Source: Choricystis sp. odSpoLacu1 | Lineage: Eukaryota; Chlorophyta; Trebouxiophyceae | Length of the DNA stretch: 64,000 nt | NCBI GenBank assembly: GCA_958009055.1 | Contig: OY253654.1 | Span: 186,001-250,000, forward strand | Direction of reading: 5' to 3' | Shown here: positions 9,630-22,357 of the stretch, piece after piece | How the letters are laid out: each line of letters begins with the position of its first letter | Position numbering within the stretch: the stretch's first letter is position 1 | Notes under the pieces: generated by a model | Database searches by the model: none | Seen by the model: only the letters and a program-made list of their open reading frames with translations | Told to the model about the DNA's origin: nothing | Translations under genes and position numbers: made by a program

Positions 9630-11290
9630 ATGCCGCCTCTGCACTCACGTCGTGCGTGCTGCCGGGGCGGGGCACCTGTCCGCGGCGCGATGCCTCCGCG
9701 CGCGGCCCCCGACCGTTTAGATGCGACGGCCGCGCCGCCATCTTCGTCCGCCGTCCCTCCTCCTCTCACGCCAGCAGACACGCCGTCATACGCGACACGG
9801 CGCAACGTGCTGCTGGCCGGCACAGCAGCAGCAGCAGCAGGCGCCACCCCTCCACCCGCACGAGCCGTCGTCGCCATACCCGACCCGTCCACCCCCACCC
9901 GCTCCTGGACCGGCCGCCGACGCTCACCCACCACAGTCGATGCGTACGAGTTCTCAGTCCCGCTGCGCGTCGTCGCCCTGCGAGGCGCCGCCCCCGCCGA
10001 GTGGGGGGCAGACTTTCGAGTGGCACTCGGCACGCGCGGGTCGCTCGCCTTTGAGGCTCGCCCCCAGTTTGAGTCGATATGGAAGGAGCTGGCAGCGCCT
10101 GAAAAGGGGGCCGGCAGTCGCGGCGTGCGGGGGCGGGTCGCGTCCGCCGCGCGCGCGGACGCGGTGTCCCTGGGGGACGAGTGGCTCGCGCCCGCGGTGC
10201 GGGGCGGCATGCTGCAGCCGGTACCCGGCGCCGAGGCGGCCAGGTGGTGGGTGAGTTATGAGTGTGTGTGTGTGTGTGTGTGTGTTTGGTGTGGGCTGTG
10301 GATGGGGAGACAGGGCGGAAAAGAGTCTCTTTGACGCACACACACACCCTCCACCCTCCACCCTCAGCGCTCCCTCCCCCCCCGCTGGCACGCCCTGCTG
10401 CGCCGCCACCCCACGACAGGAGCACCCTCTTCTTCTGGAGCCATCTATGGCGCCCCCTTTCGGTGGGGGGCGACACTCGTTGGTGTGCGCAGCGCCACGC
10501 TCGCGCGTGCACGGGGGGCCACCCCCATCACCGACTGGTCCGACCTCTTCCAGCCCGCCCTGCGTGGGCGGGTCGCCTTCTCAGACTCGGCGCGCGAGCT
10601 GTTGACAGTCGCGTTGGGAGGGTTGGGCCTCGGCCCAAACCCAACCGCCGCTGCGCTGCACGCCCTGCCCGACCGCGCCCTCGCAGGCGCGGTCTCCCTC
10701 CTCCGTGACCAAGCCCTCCTCTTCTCAGGGCGCGACCACGTGCGCGCCCTGGCGTCCGGGGACGCGTTGGTGGCGGTCGGGTCATCCGCTGACATCGCCC
10801 CCCTTGCCCTGCGCTCCGCCGCGGTCGATGCCATCGCCCCCGCGGGTGGCACCGCCCTGTGGGCGGATGTGTGGGCGGTGCCCACGTTTGCGGGGGGTGA
10901 GGTGAGTATGGGGGGAGAGAGAGGGAAGAGGAAGGAAGGAAGGGAGAAAGCCTCCGTTGGTTTCGTTGTTCACCTTTTTCACCCCCCTCCCCACAGTCCT
11001 CCGGCCCCTCCCCCCTCCTCCCCGCCTGGATGGAGCTGCCCCTGACTCCGTCCCGAGCCGAGCCCGCGCGCGGCCTGCGCGGCGGGGGCGCGTCCCCACT
11101 GCTGCTACCGGCCGCGCATCCGCCACGCGGCGCGCGCGGCGCGCCGCTGCGCGCGTCGGCCCACCCCATCCTCCTGGGCCCTGACGCCATGCCGCCGCCA
11201 GGCGTGCTGGCGGCGTCTGAGTTTTTGTTGCCGCCCGCTGATGAGGACGTGGCGGCCGAGTTTAGGGACGCGCTGGCGCAGCTGGGTTAA
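9630..11290 (+). CDS. PotD-like polyamine-binding periplasmic protein homologue, plastid Tat-type leader
   Basis: Three exons (9630-10250, 10368-10901, 10997-11290) encode about 482 residues. The leader ends in a twin-arginine motif (TRRNVLLAG, RR at residues 57-58) and an Ala-rich hydrophobic stretch, as expected for thylakoid or inner-membrane Tat export after plastid import. The body matches bacterial spermidine/putrescine-binding proteins and their plant homologues: ADAVSLGDEWLAPAV, GAIYGAPFRWGATLVGV, ITDWSDLFQPALRGRVAF and GTALWADVWAVP. It would bind a small cation or polyamine for an ABC importer; the ligand is not determinable. Intron 1 carries a (GT)n run. The CysA-like ATPase gene lies 2.4 kb downstream on the same strand. 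Confidence 0.78.
10261..10284. repeat. (GT)n microsatellite in intron 1 of the PotD-like gene
   Basis: About 12 GT units just after the GTGAGT donor. It is intronic and likely length-polymorphic. Confidence 0.85.
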
Positions 11291-11373
11291 AAAGCGGTGG
11301 GTTAAATGTTTTTTGTTTTTTGTTTCTCATTCAGTGTTGCAAATACATTCCACCCGATCCCTCTCTCTCGTTT

Positions 11374-11992
11374 TCACGGACAGTCGCACGTCCAGTTGGC
11401 GGTGCGGTCCCACACCGTGACGACCCCTGTGTCAGACGGGCAGGCGGACACGACGGCCGTCACTCGGTCGCCCGCCTCCACCACCAGCTTGGCGCAGGGG
11501 GCGGCATCCAGGTTGGATTTCGATTGCACAACGGTGCCGGTGGCCAGGGTGGTGCGCACGTCGGCCTCGGAGATGTGGCTGTGTGTGGGGAAGGAGGGAG
11601 AGGGTCGGTGTGGTGTCAGCAGTCGGGTGTCCTCTCTGTGTGCGTCGAATTGGCGCCTCTCGCCCCGATTGCAACTCGCCCTTTCCTCCCTCCACACACA
11701 CGCACCGACACTCCATCCTGCACTGAGCGTGCTGTGTGAAGTGCAGCGGGTTGGACGCAGCGCGCGCCAGCAGAGAGCGCGCGCGCTTGCCGCTCAACGC
11801 GCCCGCGCGCAGCGTGCGGGCGGCCAGGCCCGCCACCAGCCCCGCAATCGCTCCAGCCAGCAGTTTGAAGGCCAGCACACCGCCGGCGGGGCGTGGGCGT
11901 TTGCCGCCGGTTTTCTTGGGCTGCTTTCGCCGGTCGGGGCCGGAGCGGCGGCCGGGGCCGGGGCCGCCCGGGGGGCGGCGCGCGGGGCGCAT
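11374..11992 (-). CDS. Small membrane-anchored protein of unknown function
   Basis: The ATG at 11992 starts a very basic Arg/Pro/Lys-rich leader. One hydrophobic helix follows (GVLAFKLLAGAIAGLVAGLA), then a second exon encoding HISEADVRTTLATGTVVQSK and a compact domain ending TVWDRTANWTCDCP. The acceptor is the CAG before CCACATCTCC (exon 2 about 11577-11374). The donor is uncertain: GTGCGTG after CGG-rich sequence, or an upstream GTGCAGG; both keep frame. The C-terminal part has four Cys (APCAKL, SACPSD, TCDCP) and may be a luminal or extracellular fold. I recognise no family. It lies 83 bp from the convergent PotD-like gene and 133 bp downstream of the NTT-like gene. Confidence 0.5.
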
Positions 11993-12125
11993 GGAAAAGG
12001 AGACGTGTGTGTGTGTGTGTGTGAAGTGTGGGGGTGTTTTCACTGACGCAAGCAGAAGAAAGAATAATTGCTAGAGGGGAGTGACCAACGAAAAAAAAAA
12101 TATTTAGATATACCTCAACTCCTCT

Positions 12126-13525
12126 TCACACTCTAGCCGCGGGTGACGCCGCGCGCGCCAGCACCAACGCGCCCGCCGCGCGCGCCGTGACGAACGCCGC
12201 CACAGCCGACAGCGGCAGCGCGACTCCTGCGGCCAGACGGGGGGGCAGGGCGCCGCCGCTGCCGCCCGACAGGGCACGAGCCAACAGTGCCGCGACCGCG
12301 TCCCCGCAGCGTGGCGCCACCACCTCCAGCGTCAGCTTGGCGTCGTACAGCAGGGAGGGCGGCAGCCTCGCTGCCGCCGCTTCACGGGCGGGGCGTGCGA
12401 TCACGTACGCTGCCGCCTTGCGTGCGACTTCGCCCAAGGCAACTGCCGCAACAGTCGGCGACGCGACCACCACGGCGGCCGCGACCGCCGCCGCGATCGA
12501 TTGAGCGCACAGCGCGAGCGACAGAGGGGCACGTGATAGGAACGATGATGTTGCCGTGGCCTGTAGAAGCGCGGTTGCGGAGCCGGCAGCCGCGCTGACT
12601 CCCGCCAGGCGGCGAAGCCGCGCGCCGGCGTCGCCTCCCGCGGCCGCGACAACCCCGGCTTTCAGCAGATACCCCCACGCCGACAGCGCCGACCCGGCCG
12701 CCATGATGGCAGCCAGCGCCCGCACACGGGTGTCGCCCACCGCCGCGCCCGCTCGATCCACCCACCGCAGCGGCACGGATGGCGACGCGGGGCGCGCGCT
12801 GCTGTCGCCTCGAGACGAGGCCAGAAAGCCCGCGTGCCTGCGGGCGGCCAGCATGGCGAGTGCTGCGACCGCTGCCGGCGCACCACGCGGCAGGGCTCGT
12901 GCCGCGAGCGCCAGACACCCCGCGGCCGTGGAACCAACAAGCTGGCCCGCCGTCGCAGCCGCAGACAGCACCCCCACCGCCGCCCGCATGTCTCCCGGTC
13001 CCAGAATGTGCGCCGTCCTCGCCCACAGGGCGGCGTTGGCCACCAGGTTGGCGGCGGGGTGGAACAGATAGTACGTGATCTTGCCTGCTCCACTGCCCAC
13101 ACTTAAGCTCAGCAGGGCGTGGCCCGCCGCCAAGCCGCCAAACAGATGGGTGAGAGCGGTGCGGCGGTCCATGCCACCCGGCGGGGAGGCGAGCAGGGCG
13201 CCGGCAGCCGGAGCAGCGACCGCGGCGAGCGGGAGCGAAAACAGAAAGAGCGTGGGCAGGGCACACACGCCGTTAGTGATGCCGCCATCGTCACGCAGGG
13301 GCAAAGACACAAAGTAGGCAAACAGGGAGCAGAAGAGGGCGGTCGCCGCGTGGCGGAGGGTGGGGCCGGCCTGTGGGAGAGAGAAGGGGGTTACGACTCT
13401 GGTGTTTTTCATTTTTGTTTTGTTTTCCCTCACCAATCAGTCCACCCACGCGCGGCGGGCGCCCTCACCTCCGGCTCCAGCCCGCTCAGTTCAACCAGTA
13501 GCTTCTCACGCGCGGCGCGGTGCAT
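12126..13525 (-). CDS. NTT/ATP-ADP-translocase-like MFS membrane protein
   Basis: Two exons, 13525-13469 (MHRAAREKLLVELSGLEPE) and 13370-12126, joined across a 98-bp GTGAGG...CACAG intron, give about 433 residues. The protein is almost entirely hydrophobic, with about 10-12 predicted membrane helices. The C-terminal loop KAAAYVIARPAREA...LLYDAKLTLEVVAPRCGD parallels the NTT/Npt1 family loop (RPAREALFTVVPREEKYKAK.FIDTVVYRGGD), though with several changes. NTT-type members exchange ATP/ADP across the plastid envelope, but many relatives of this shape have unknown substrates. Substrate, direction and membrane are not shown. It is head-to-head with the CysA-like gene (206 bp). Confidence 0.5.
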
Positions 13526-13731
13526 CCGGTCTCTGCCCCCCCCGCGTGCAGCGAGAGAGAGAGAGGGCTGGTTTCGCGCCGCGCAATGGGACAAAAAAGT
13601 GTTTCGCTCTCGTCAAACTCTCTCTTGTTTCTGCGCAGGGGAGAGCCCTCCGCGCTTCAAAACAGCCCACGCATTCGAGACACACTTTTGTCCCACCCAA
13701 CACACCCAACACACTCAACACACTCCCACAA

Positions 13732-15407
13732 ATGCGCGCCGCGCGCTCCCTGACCCCGGGTGTCGCGTCCACGTCGGCCCGCGCGCCGCCGCGCCGCGCC
13801 GCGCCGCCCCGCCAACGCCCGACCGCCACCGCGCCCGACGTGGCGTTGGGCGACATTGTGCGCGAGGAAGTGTTGGCGGTGAGTGAGGGTGTTGGAAACG
13901 TGGGAGGTTGGGGGGTGGGCGTCGAGCTGACCCCAACACGGCGGCGGCTTTTTTGGCCTGCCCCCCGCCGCCCGCGCTGCCCCCGTCTCTGCGTCCGCCA
14001 CACGCCGCACAGTGTGGCAGACGTCAGAAGCATCAAACTGTCGGGGCAGCAGCTCGGCTGAAGCCGCGCAAGCCGTGTGGGTCGCACCAAACACAGAACG
14101 CATGCCGACACCGACACACACCCTAAACCTCCCCACAGTCCCAACTCGGCACCACCTCCTCCTCCCGCGTCGCCCTGCCCGCCCAACTCGGCACCACCTC
14201 CTCCTCCCGCGTCGCCCTGCCCGCCCACGGCGTCGGCGTCGCCGTGCGCGGCCTGCGCAAGGAGTACCCGGGGAGGGCGGGCGCAGCGCCGATCATCGGC
14301 GCACGCGGCTTTGACCTCACGATCGCGGCCAACCGCCTCACCGCCCTGGTCGGCCCCTCAGGGTCGGGCAAGACCACCCTGCTGAGGCTAATTGCGGGCC
14401 TGGAGGACCCCACGTCCGGCAGTATCTTGTTTGATGGGGAGGACGTGACGCGCGTCCCCCCCCGCGCGCGCCGCGTCGGCGTCGTGTTTCAAGGCTACGC
14501 CCTCTTCCGCCACATGAGCGTGGCGGACAACATCAAGTTTGGGCCGCGGATGCTGGGGCTGCCGGGGGACCCGAACAAGCGGTGAGATTGTGGGTGTGGG
14601 GGGCGTTGTTGGGCTTTTTTTCTTGATCGTTTTCCGTCATCAAACGTCTCACCACCACACCACCCCCCATTTTCCCCTTCCCACAGCGTCCGCGACCTGC
14701 TCGACCTCGTCGAACTCCCCCACATCGCCAACCGCCTTCCCGGCGAACTCTCCGGCGGCCAGCGCCAGCGCGTCGCGCTCGCGCGCGCGCTCGCGGCCGA
14801 ACCCCGCCTCCTCCTCCTCGACGAACCCTTCTCCGCCCTCGACCCCGAAGTCCGCGCCGCCCTGCGCGCCGGCCTCGTTGACATCCTGCGCCGAGCCGGC
14901 GTGACGGCGGTCATGGTGTCGCACGACCAGGAGGAAGCGTTCTCGATGGCCGACGACGTCATTATATTCCACCGCGGCGCGCCCCTCGCCCAGGGCGCGC
15001 CCGCTGATTTAGCGGCCGACCCCGGGACCCCCTTTGTCATGGACTTTGTGCATGAAGCCAACAGGTTGGCTGCCACGTCTCTGTTGCCGAGTGCGATGGG
15101 GTTGGACACCCACCACCCGGCTGTCCTCGTCTCGCCGCGCGACGTGTGCGCGCGCGCGGTGCCCCCTCCCCACAACGCCCCCTCCGCCCTGGCCACCGTG
15201 GTGGATGCTTCCTTTGCGGGCAACGTGCGCAAGTATGTGCTGCGCCTGGCGGACGGGTCGGAGGTGCGGGCCCACGTGCCGACGCGCGGCGACGACGGCG
15301 CGACGACAGATGGCGGCGGCGCGCTGCTCGCAGTGGGAGGGCGCGCCCACGTGTGGGCGCCCGTGGACGCGTTCATGGAGTATGGTGATGGTGATCTGGA
15401 CCCGTGA
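13732..15407 (+). CDS. CysA-like ABC importer ATPase, plastid-targeted candidate
   Basis: Exons 13732-13878, 14139-14581 and 14687-15407 encode about 436 residues. After a basic, Ala/Pro-rich leader the nucleotide-binding domain has Walker A GPSGSGKT, the Q-loop region VVFQGYALFRHMSVADNI, signature LSGGQRQRVALARAL, Walker B LLLLDEPFSALD and the H-loop MVSHDQEEA. A TOBE-like C-terminus (VVDASFAGNVRKYVLRLADG) follows. FRHMSVADNI is typical of the CysA/sulfate branch, and a nuclear CysA (Sabc) serves plastid sulfate uptake in green algae. The neighbouring PotD-like binding protein suggests a polyamine-type importer as an alternative. No CysT/CysW or PotB/PotC permease lies in the window. Exon 2 begins with a duplicated 42-bp unit. 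Confidence 0.8.
14142..14225 (+). repeat. Perfect 42-bp tandem duplication in the CysA-like exon
   Basis: Two identical in-frame copies, 14142-14183 and 14184-14225, each encode QLGTTSSSRVALPA. They lie just upstream of the ATPase core, in the likely transit or linker segment, so the extra copy is probably neutral. Confidence 0.9.
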
Positions 15408-15498
15408 TTGAATGATGTTTCGGTTGTAATTTTTTCAATTGATTTAAATTTCGGGGGGTTCGGTTTAAGGCAGTCGACCAAAAAACACATAAAATAGA

Positions 15499-17190
15499 TC
15501 ACTCTCTGGCCGCTGAACTCAGCCTGCGCACCAGGGTGGCCGACCCGCGCGCCACAGCGGCCACCGCGTCCCCCGCCGTCGTGCTGACGCGGCGCAGCAG
15601 CGCGCTGCCCCGCGGCAGCGGCGCGTCTGCGCCCGCCCCAAACGCGCGCCGCGCCGGCGGCGCTGGCAGCACCCCCCCCCTCTCCGCGATGCGGGCGTCC
15701 ACCAGGGCCTGGATGGCATCATACTCGGGCCTGCGCGCCGCGATGCGGGCAGTCAGCGCGCCCGCGTGCTTGTTCTGGGAGCGCGCGCGCGAGAGCGTGC
15801 GCTCGGGCGCACGTCTTGGCGACCCGCCTTGCTCCACACCCACCCCCTCCTCCTCAAACCAGGTGGCCATTACTCTCTGCACCGCTCTCAACACGTAGGG
15901 CGACAGCACGCGCAGCACCCAGGCCACCAGGAAGCGAGGCACGTAGGGCAGGCGCGGGTCTAACGACACAGCCAGCGTCGCGTGCGTGCGGGGGCGGCCA
16001 CCCGCACCCGGCGTCACGGGCAGCAGGCGGATGCAGGAACCGCGCGCGATGAAGCAGGCGTGCCGCTTGGCGGCGCGCGGGGGGCGGGCGGCCAGGGCGG
16101 CCGCGTCTGCAGGGGCGGGGGATGGGACGGCCACACCACTCACCCCCGCCACCCCGTCCACACTCTCCATGGCCAGTATGAAGCCGGGGGACGGATCGCC
16201 CGCATCATGGGCGCGCACCCGCACCGTCACATCAAACTGGGGGAAGGGGGGGGGCACCCAGGAGGCGGAGTAGACAACGGCTGACCCAAACGCTCCTCTC
16301 GCCACAATCGCTGCCTCCACACAAAACTTGTTCCAGGCGGGCATCGTGTCGATTTCAACCAGCATGGCCACCACGTGGAGCAGGGGGGCGTCCAGCAGGG
16401 CTTCGAACCTGACGGCGTGGAGGGGGGAGCCGGGGGCGTGCTTGTACAGAACACTGAGCCCGGCCTCATCACGGGCCACGGTGTAGTCGCTCTCATCAGC
16501 CAGCGCCGCTTGCACGGCGCCCAACTCATCGGCTCGTGCCACGATGTCGGCGGGGTCGACCGCCAGCGACGGCGCAAAGGGCTGCAACTCCGCGGCCGAC
16601 ACGCCCTCCCGCGCGCACAGCGCGTCCAGGGCGGCCAGGGCGTCGCGCGACCGCCCCGTGCGCGCGGCGTCCCGGGCTTGGGCGAGCAGGAGCTCGTGGG
16701 CAGCCAGCCAGGCCGCGATGGAGGGGGAGAGTGGGTGGTCAGGTGGGGGCGCGGGTCGCGGCGGAGGGGGGCGGGGAGGGGGCGGCGGGGACACGGCCGT
16801 CGGCGCGGTCGCAGGGCGATCGTCACGGGCGATGTGGGATGCATCCAACCCAGTGCCGGTCTGGTGGCCGCCAGCGGCAAGTGCGCCAGGCGTGTCGTCG
16901 TCATCACCCAGCGCTCGTTCACCCAGCGCTCGTGCGAGCGCGGCCAGCGCAGCCCTCAGCACCTCGTTGTCCGCCCGCAGCGCTGTCACCAACGCGTCAG
17001 TGTCGCTGTCTGTTCGTCCTCCCACCTCGCGCCAGCGTGCCAGCGCGTCGGACGCGAGCGTCGGCGCGGAGACTGGCGTCACATCGCTGCGGTCGCGCCA
17101 CTTGCGCACCACCGCGCGCGCCGCGCCGCCAAATGCCGACGGCGGGCGGGGCGGTGTGTCGGGCGCTGGCGCGGACGGCGCGGCCCCCAT
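15499..17190 (-). CDS. START-domain lipid-binding protein
   Basis: A single exon of about 563 residues from the ATG at 17190. The N-terminus MGAAPSAP fits an N-myristoylation site (Gly2, Ser6), suggesting membrane association. An Ala/Pro-rich region holds a poly-Pro stretch. From about residue 260 a START-like fold is visible: DESDYTVARDEAGLSVLYKH, a FEALLDAPLLHVVAML segment, MPAWNKF and SASWVPPPFPQFDVTVRVRA. START proteins bind lipids in a deep pocket and move them between membranes or sense them; the ligand is unknown. The C-terminal 150 residues are basic and Ala-rich. Upstream in-frame codons (to 17481) are open but lack conservation cues. Head-to-head with the helicase (296 bp). Confidence 0.7.
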   Translation of the reverse strand: MGAAPSAPAPDTPPRPPSAFGGAARAVVRKWRDRSDVTPVSAPTLASDALARWREVGGRTDSDTDALVTALRADNEVLRAALAALARALGERALGDDDDTPGALAAGGHQTGTGLDASHIARDDRPATAPTAVSPPPPPRPPPPRPAPPPDHPLSPSIAAWLAAHELLLAQARDAARTGRSRDALAALDALCAREGVSAAELQPFAPSLAVDPADIVARADELGAVQAALADESDYTVARDEAGLSVLYKHAPGSPLHAVRFEALLDAPLLHVVAMLVEIDTMPAWNKFCVEAAIVARGAFGSAVVYSASWVPPPFPQFDVTVRVRAHDAGDPSPGFILAMESVDGVAGVSGVAVPSPAPADAAALAARPPRAAKRHACFIARGSCIRLLPVTPGAGGRPRTHATLAVSLDPRLPYVPRFLVAWVLRVLSPYVLRAVQRVMATWFEEEGVGVEQGGSPRRAPERTLSRARSQNKHAGALTARIAARRPEYDAIQALVDARIAERGGVLPAPPARRAFGAGADAPLPRGSALLRRVSTTAGDAVAAVARGSATLVRRLSSAARE

Positions 17191-17486
17191 GATTGGTGCG
17201 ACCGAGCGCAAAACAAAAACACTTTTTTTCGGAGTGTCAAAAACACAATCCCGACGGCTGCTCTTTCTTGTGCTGCCGCGCCCCTTGCCGCGTGTGCTCA
17301 AGCGTGTGCACGCACGGCGCACGACAGCACACGGCCACACCAGCCCCCCCCCAGCACTGGGGCGTGCCGCCCGTGGTGCACGCACTTCGCACAGCCGCCC
17401 GAATTCGCGGCTAGCCACCAGCGCAGTGTCCCTCCTCCCTCCCCTGCCCCTCCTCCTCCTCCCCGACCACCTGCCACACACGCACC

Positions 17487-20498
<3,012 letters not shown>

Positions 20499-20637
20499 AA
20501 AAGAGAGTCTCTTTGGGGGGGGTGTTTTTTCAGTCGTCTGTTTTTTGTGTGAGTGGAGCCGCTTCGATCCAAATCACTTTTCGCCCGCCTTTCTCCCACC
20601 CTTTTCCCTCTCCCTCCCAACCAACCAACCATTCAAA

Positions 20638-22227
20638 ATGACTGCCCTCACCCACTCCCTGATCGCCCCCGTGCGCGCCCCCGCGCGCGCCCCCGTCGCG
20701 TCCGCGCCGTCTGCGCGCGCAGCCGCGACCGCGTCGCTGCGCCCCGCCTGCGCCCCCCGCGTCGCCGCCCCCGTGCGCGCCGCCCGCCTGGCTCGCGCCA
20801 GCACGGTGCGGGTGGCCGCGGCCAAGGGCTACAAGGTGGCCCTGCTCGGCGCGGCGGGCGGCATCGGCCAGCCGCTGGGCCTGCTGTTGAAGGTAAGTTG
20901 TGAGGGAGGGAGGGGGAGGCGCAAAGCGAATTTCATGCCCCCAACGGTCGCTCGCGTGCGCGTTCTTGGAAAGGGGGCGGGTCTGAGGGGGGTGGGAGGG
21001 GCAACCGTTGGGGCGGGGGAGTGTTTTTTGGCGCCCGCCGTCGATTCGTTCCGACCGCCGAACGCCCCCCCTTTTGCCTTCCTCCCCCCCTACAGATGCA
21101 GCCCTACGTCTCCCAGCTGTCCCTGTACGACATTGCCAACGTCAAGGGCGTGGCGGCCGACCTGTCGCACTGCAACACGGCGGTGCAGGTGAGCGGAGAG
21201 CAGAGAGGAGAGGGAACAATGGAAGCGGCAGCGGATCGCAGCACGCGCGATTGCGCGCCCGCGGCGACCGTGCCGCCCGCCCTTTGTCACGCCAGAGGCA
21301 GCGTGTGTTCATCGCACGTGCATGTGAGGGCGGAGGGCAAGCAGAGAGCGTTGCGCTGCGGTGGCACCACACAATGCGCCGCGCGTGTCAACGAGCAGCA
21401 CCACGCGCTCACTCACCCCCCCCTCTCGTCCACAGGTCTCCGCCCACACCGGCCCCGACGAGCTCGCGTCCGCCCTCGCGGGCGCCGACCTCGTCGTCAT
21501 CCCGGCCGGCGTCCCCCGCAAGCCGGGGATGACGCGGGACGACCTGTTCGCCATCAACGCTGGCATCGTGGCCGGCCTTGTCGTCGCCGTCGCCAAGCTC
21601 TGCCCCAACGCCGTCCTCAACATCATCTCCAACCCCGTCAACTCGACCGTGCCCATCGCTGTTGAAATTTTGAAGAAAGCCGGCGTCTACGACCCCAAGA
21701 AAGTGATGGGCGTGACGACGCTGGACGTCGTGCGCGCCAACACGTTTGTCGCCGAAGCGAAAGGCCTCGACGTCGCCGACGTCGACGTCCCCGTCGTCGG
21801 CGGCCACGCGGGCACCACCATCCTGCCCCTGCTGTCCCAGGCCACGCCCAAGGTGGCGTTCTCGGAGGCGGACGCGGCCGCCATGACGGACAGGATTCAA
21901 AACGCGGGCACCGAGGTGGTCGAGGCCAAGGCCGGCGCTGGCTCTGCGACTCTCTCCATGGCCTACGCCGCCGCCCGCATGGCTGAGTCCGTGCTGCGCG
22001 GCCTGGACGGCGAGGACGGCGTGTACGAGTGCGCGTACGTGGCGTCCAGCGTGACGGAGCTGCCGTTCTTTGCGTCGAAGGTGCGCCTCGGCCGCGGCGG
22101 CGTGGCCGAAGTCTTCCCTGTTGGGACCGTCTCCCCCGCGGAAGAGAAGGGCGTCGCCGACCTCATCCCCGTGCTGCGCAAAAACATCGACGCCGGTGTC
22201 GAGTTCGCGGCCGGGTTCAAGGCGTGA
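20638..22227 (+). CDS. MDH: Plastid NAD-dependent malate dehydrogenase
   Basis: Exons 20638-20892, 21096-21188 and 21436-22227 encode about 379 residues. The first 60 residues are an Ala/Arg/Pro-rich transit peptide without acidic residues. The mature part starts [20 protein letters not shown] (Rossmann loop). It contains [54 protein letters not shown] and [14 protein letters not shown] with the catalytic His. It reversibly converts malate and oxaloacetate with NAD(H). The terminal cysteine-bearing extensions of redox-regulated NADP-MDH are absent, which argues for the NAD enzyme that balances plastid reductant. Glyoxysomal or mitochondrial targeting is possible, since these isoforms are similar. 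It follows the helicase by 139 bp. Confidence 0.92.
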
Positions 22228-22357
22228 TGCTGGTGTGGGTTTGATAGTGATGTGGATGGAGAAAGATAAAGATAAAGGCGCGCGCGCGCGCGCGGGGGGG
22301 GTCCCTTTTTTTTGTTACAAAGCAAAAAAAAAAAACACAACGAAAACATCATCACTC

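Noticed and set aside
13732..15407. Bacterial contamination, because CysA- and PotD-like genes are bacterial in type
   Set aside because: Both genes have spliceosomal introns in frame, organelle leaders and the same base composition as neighbours.
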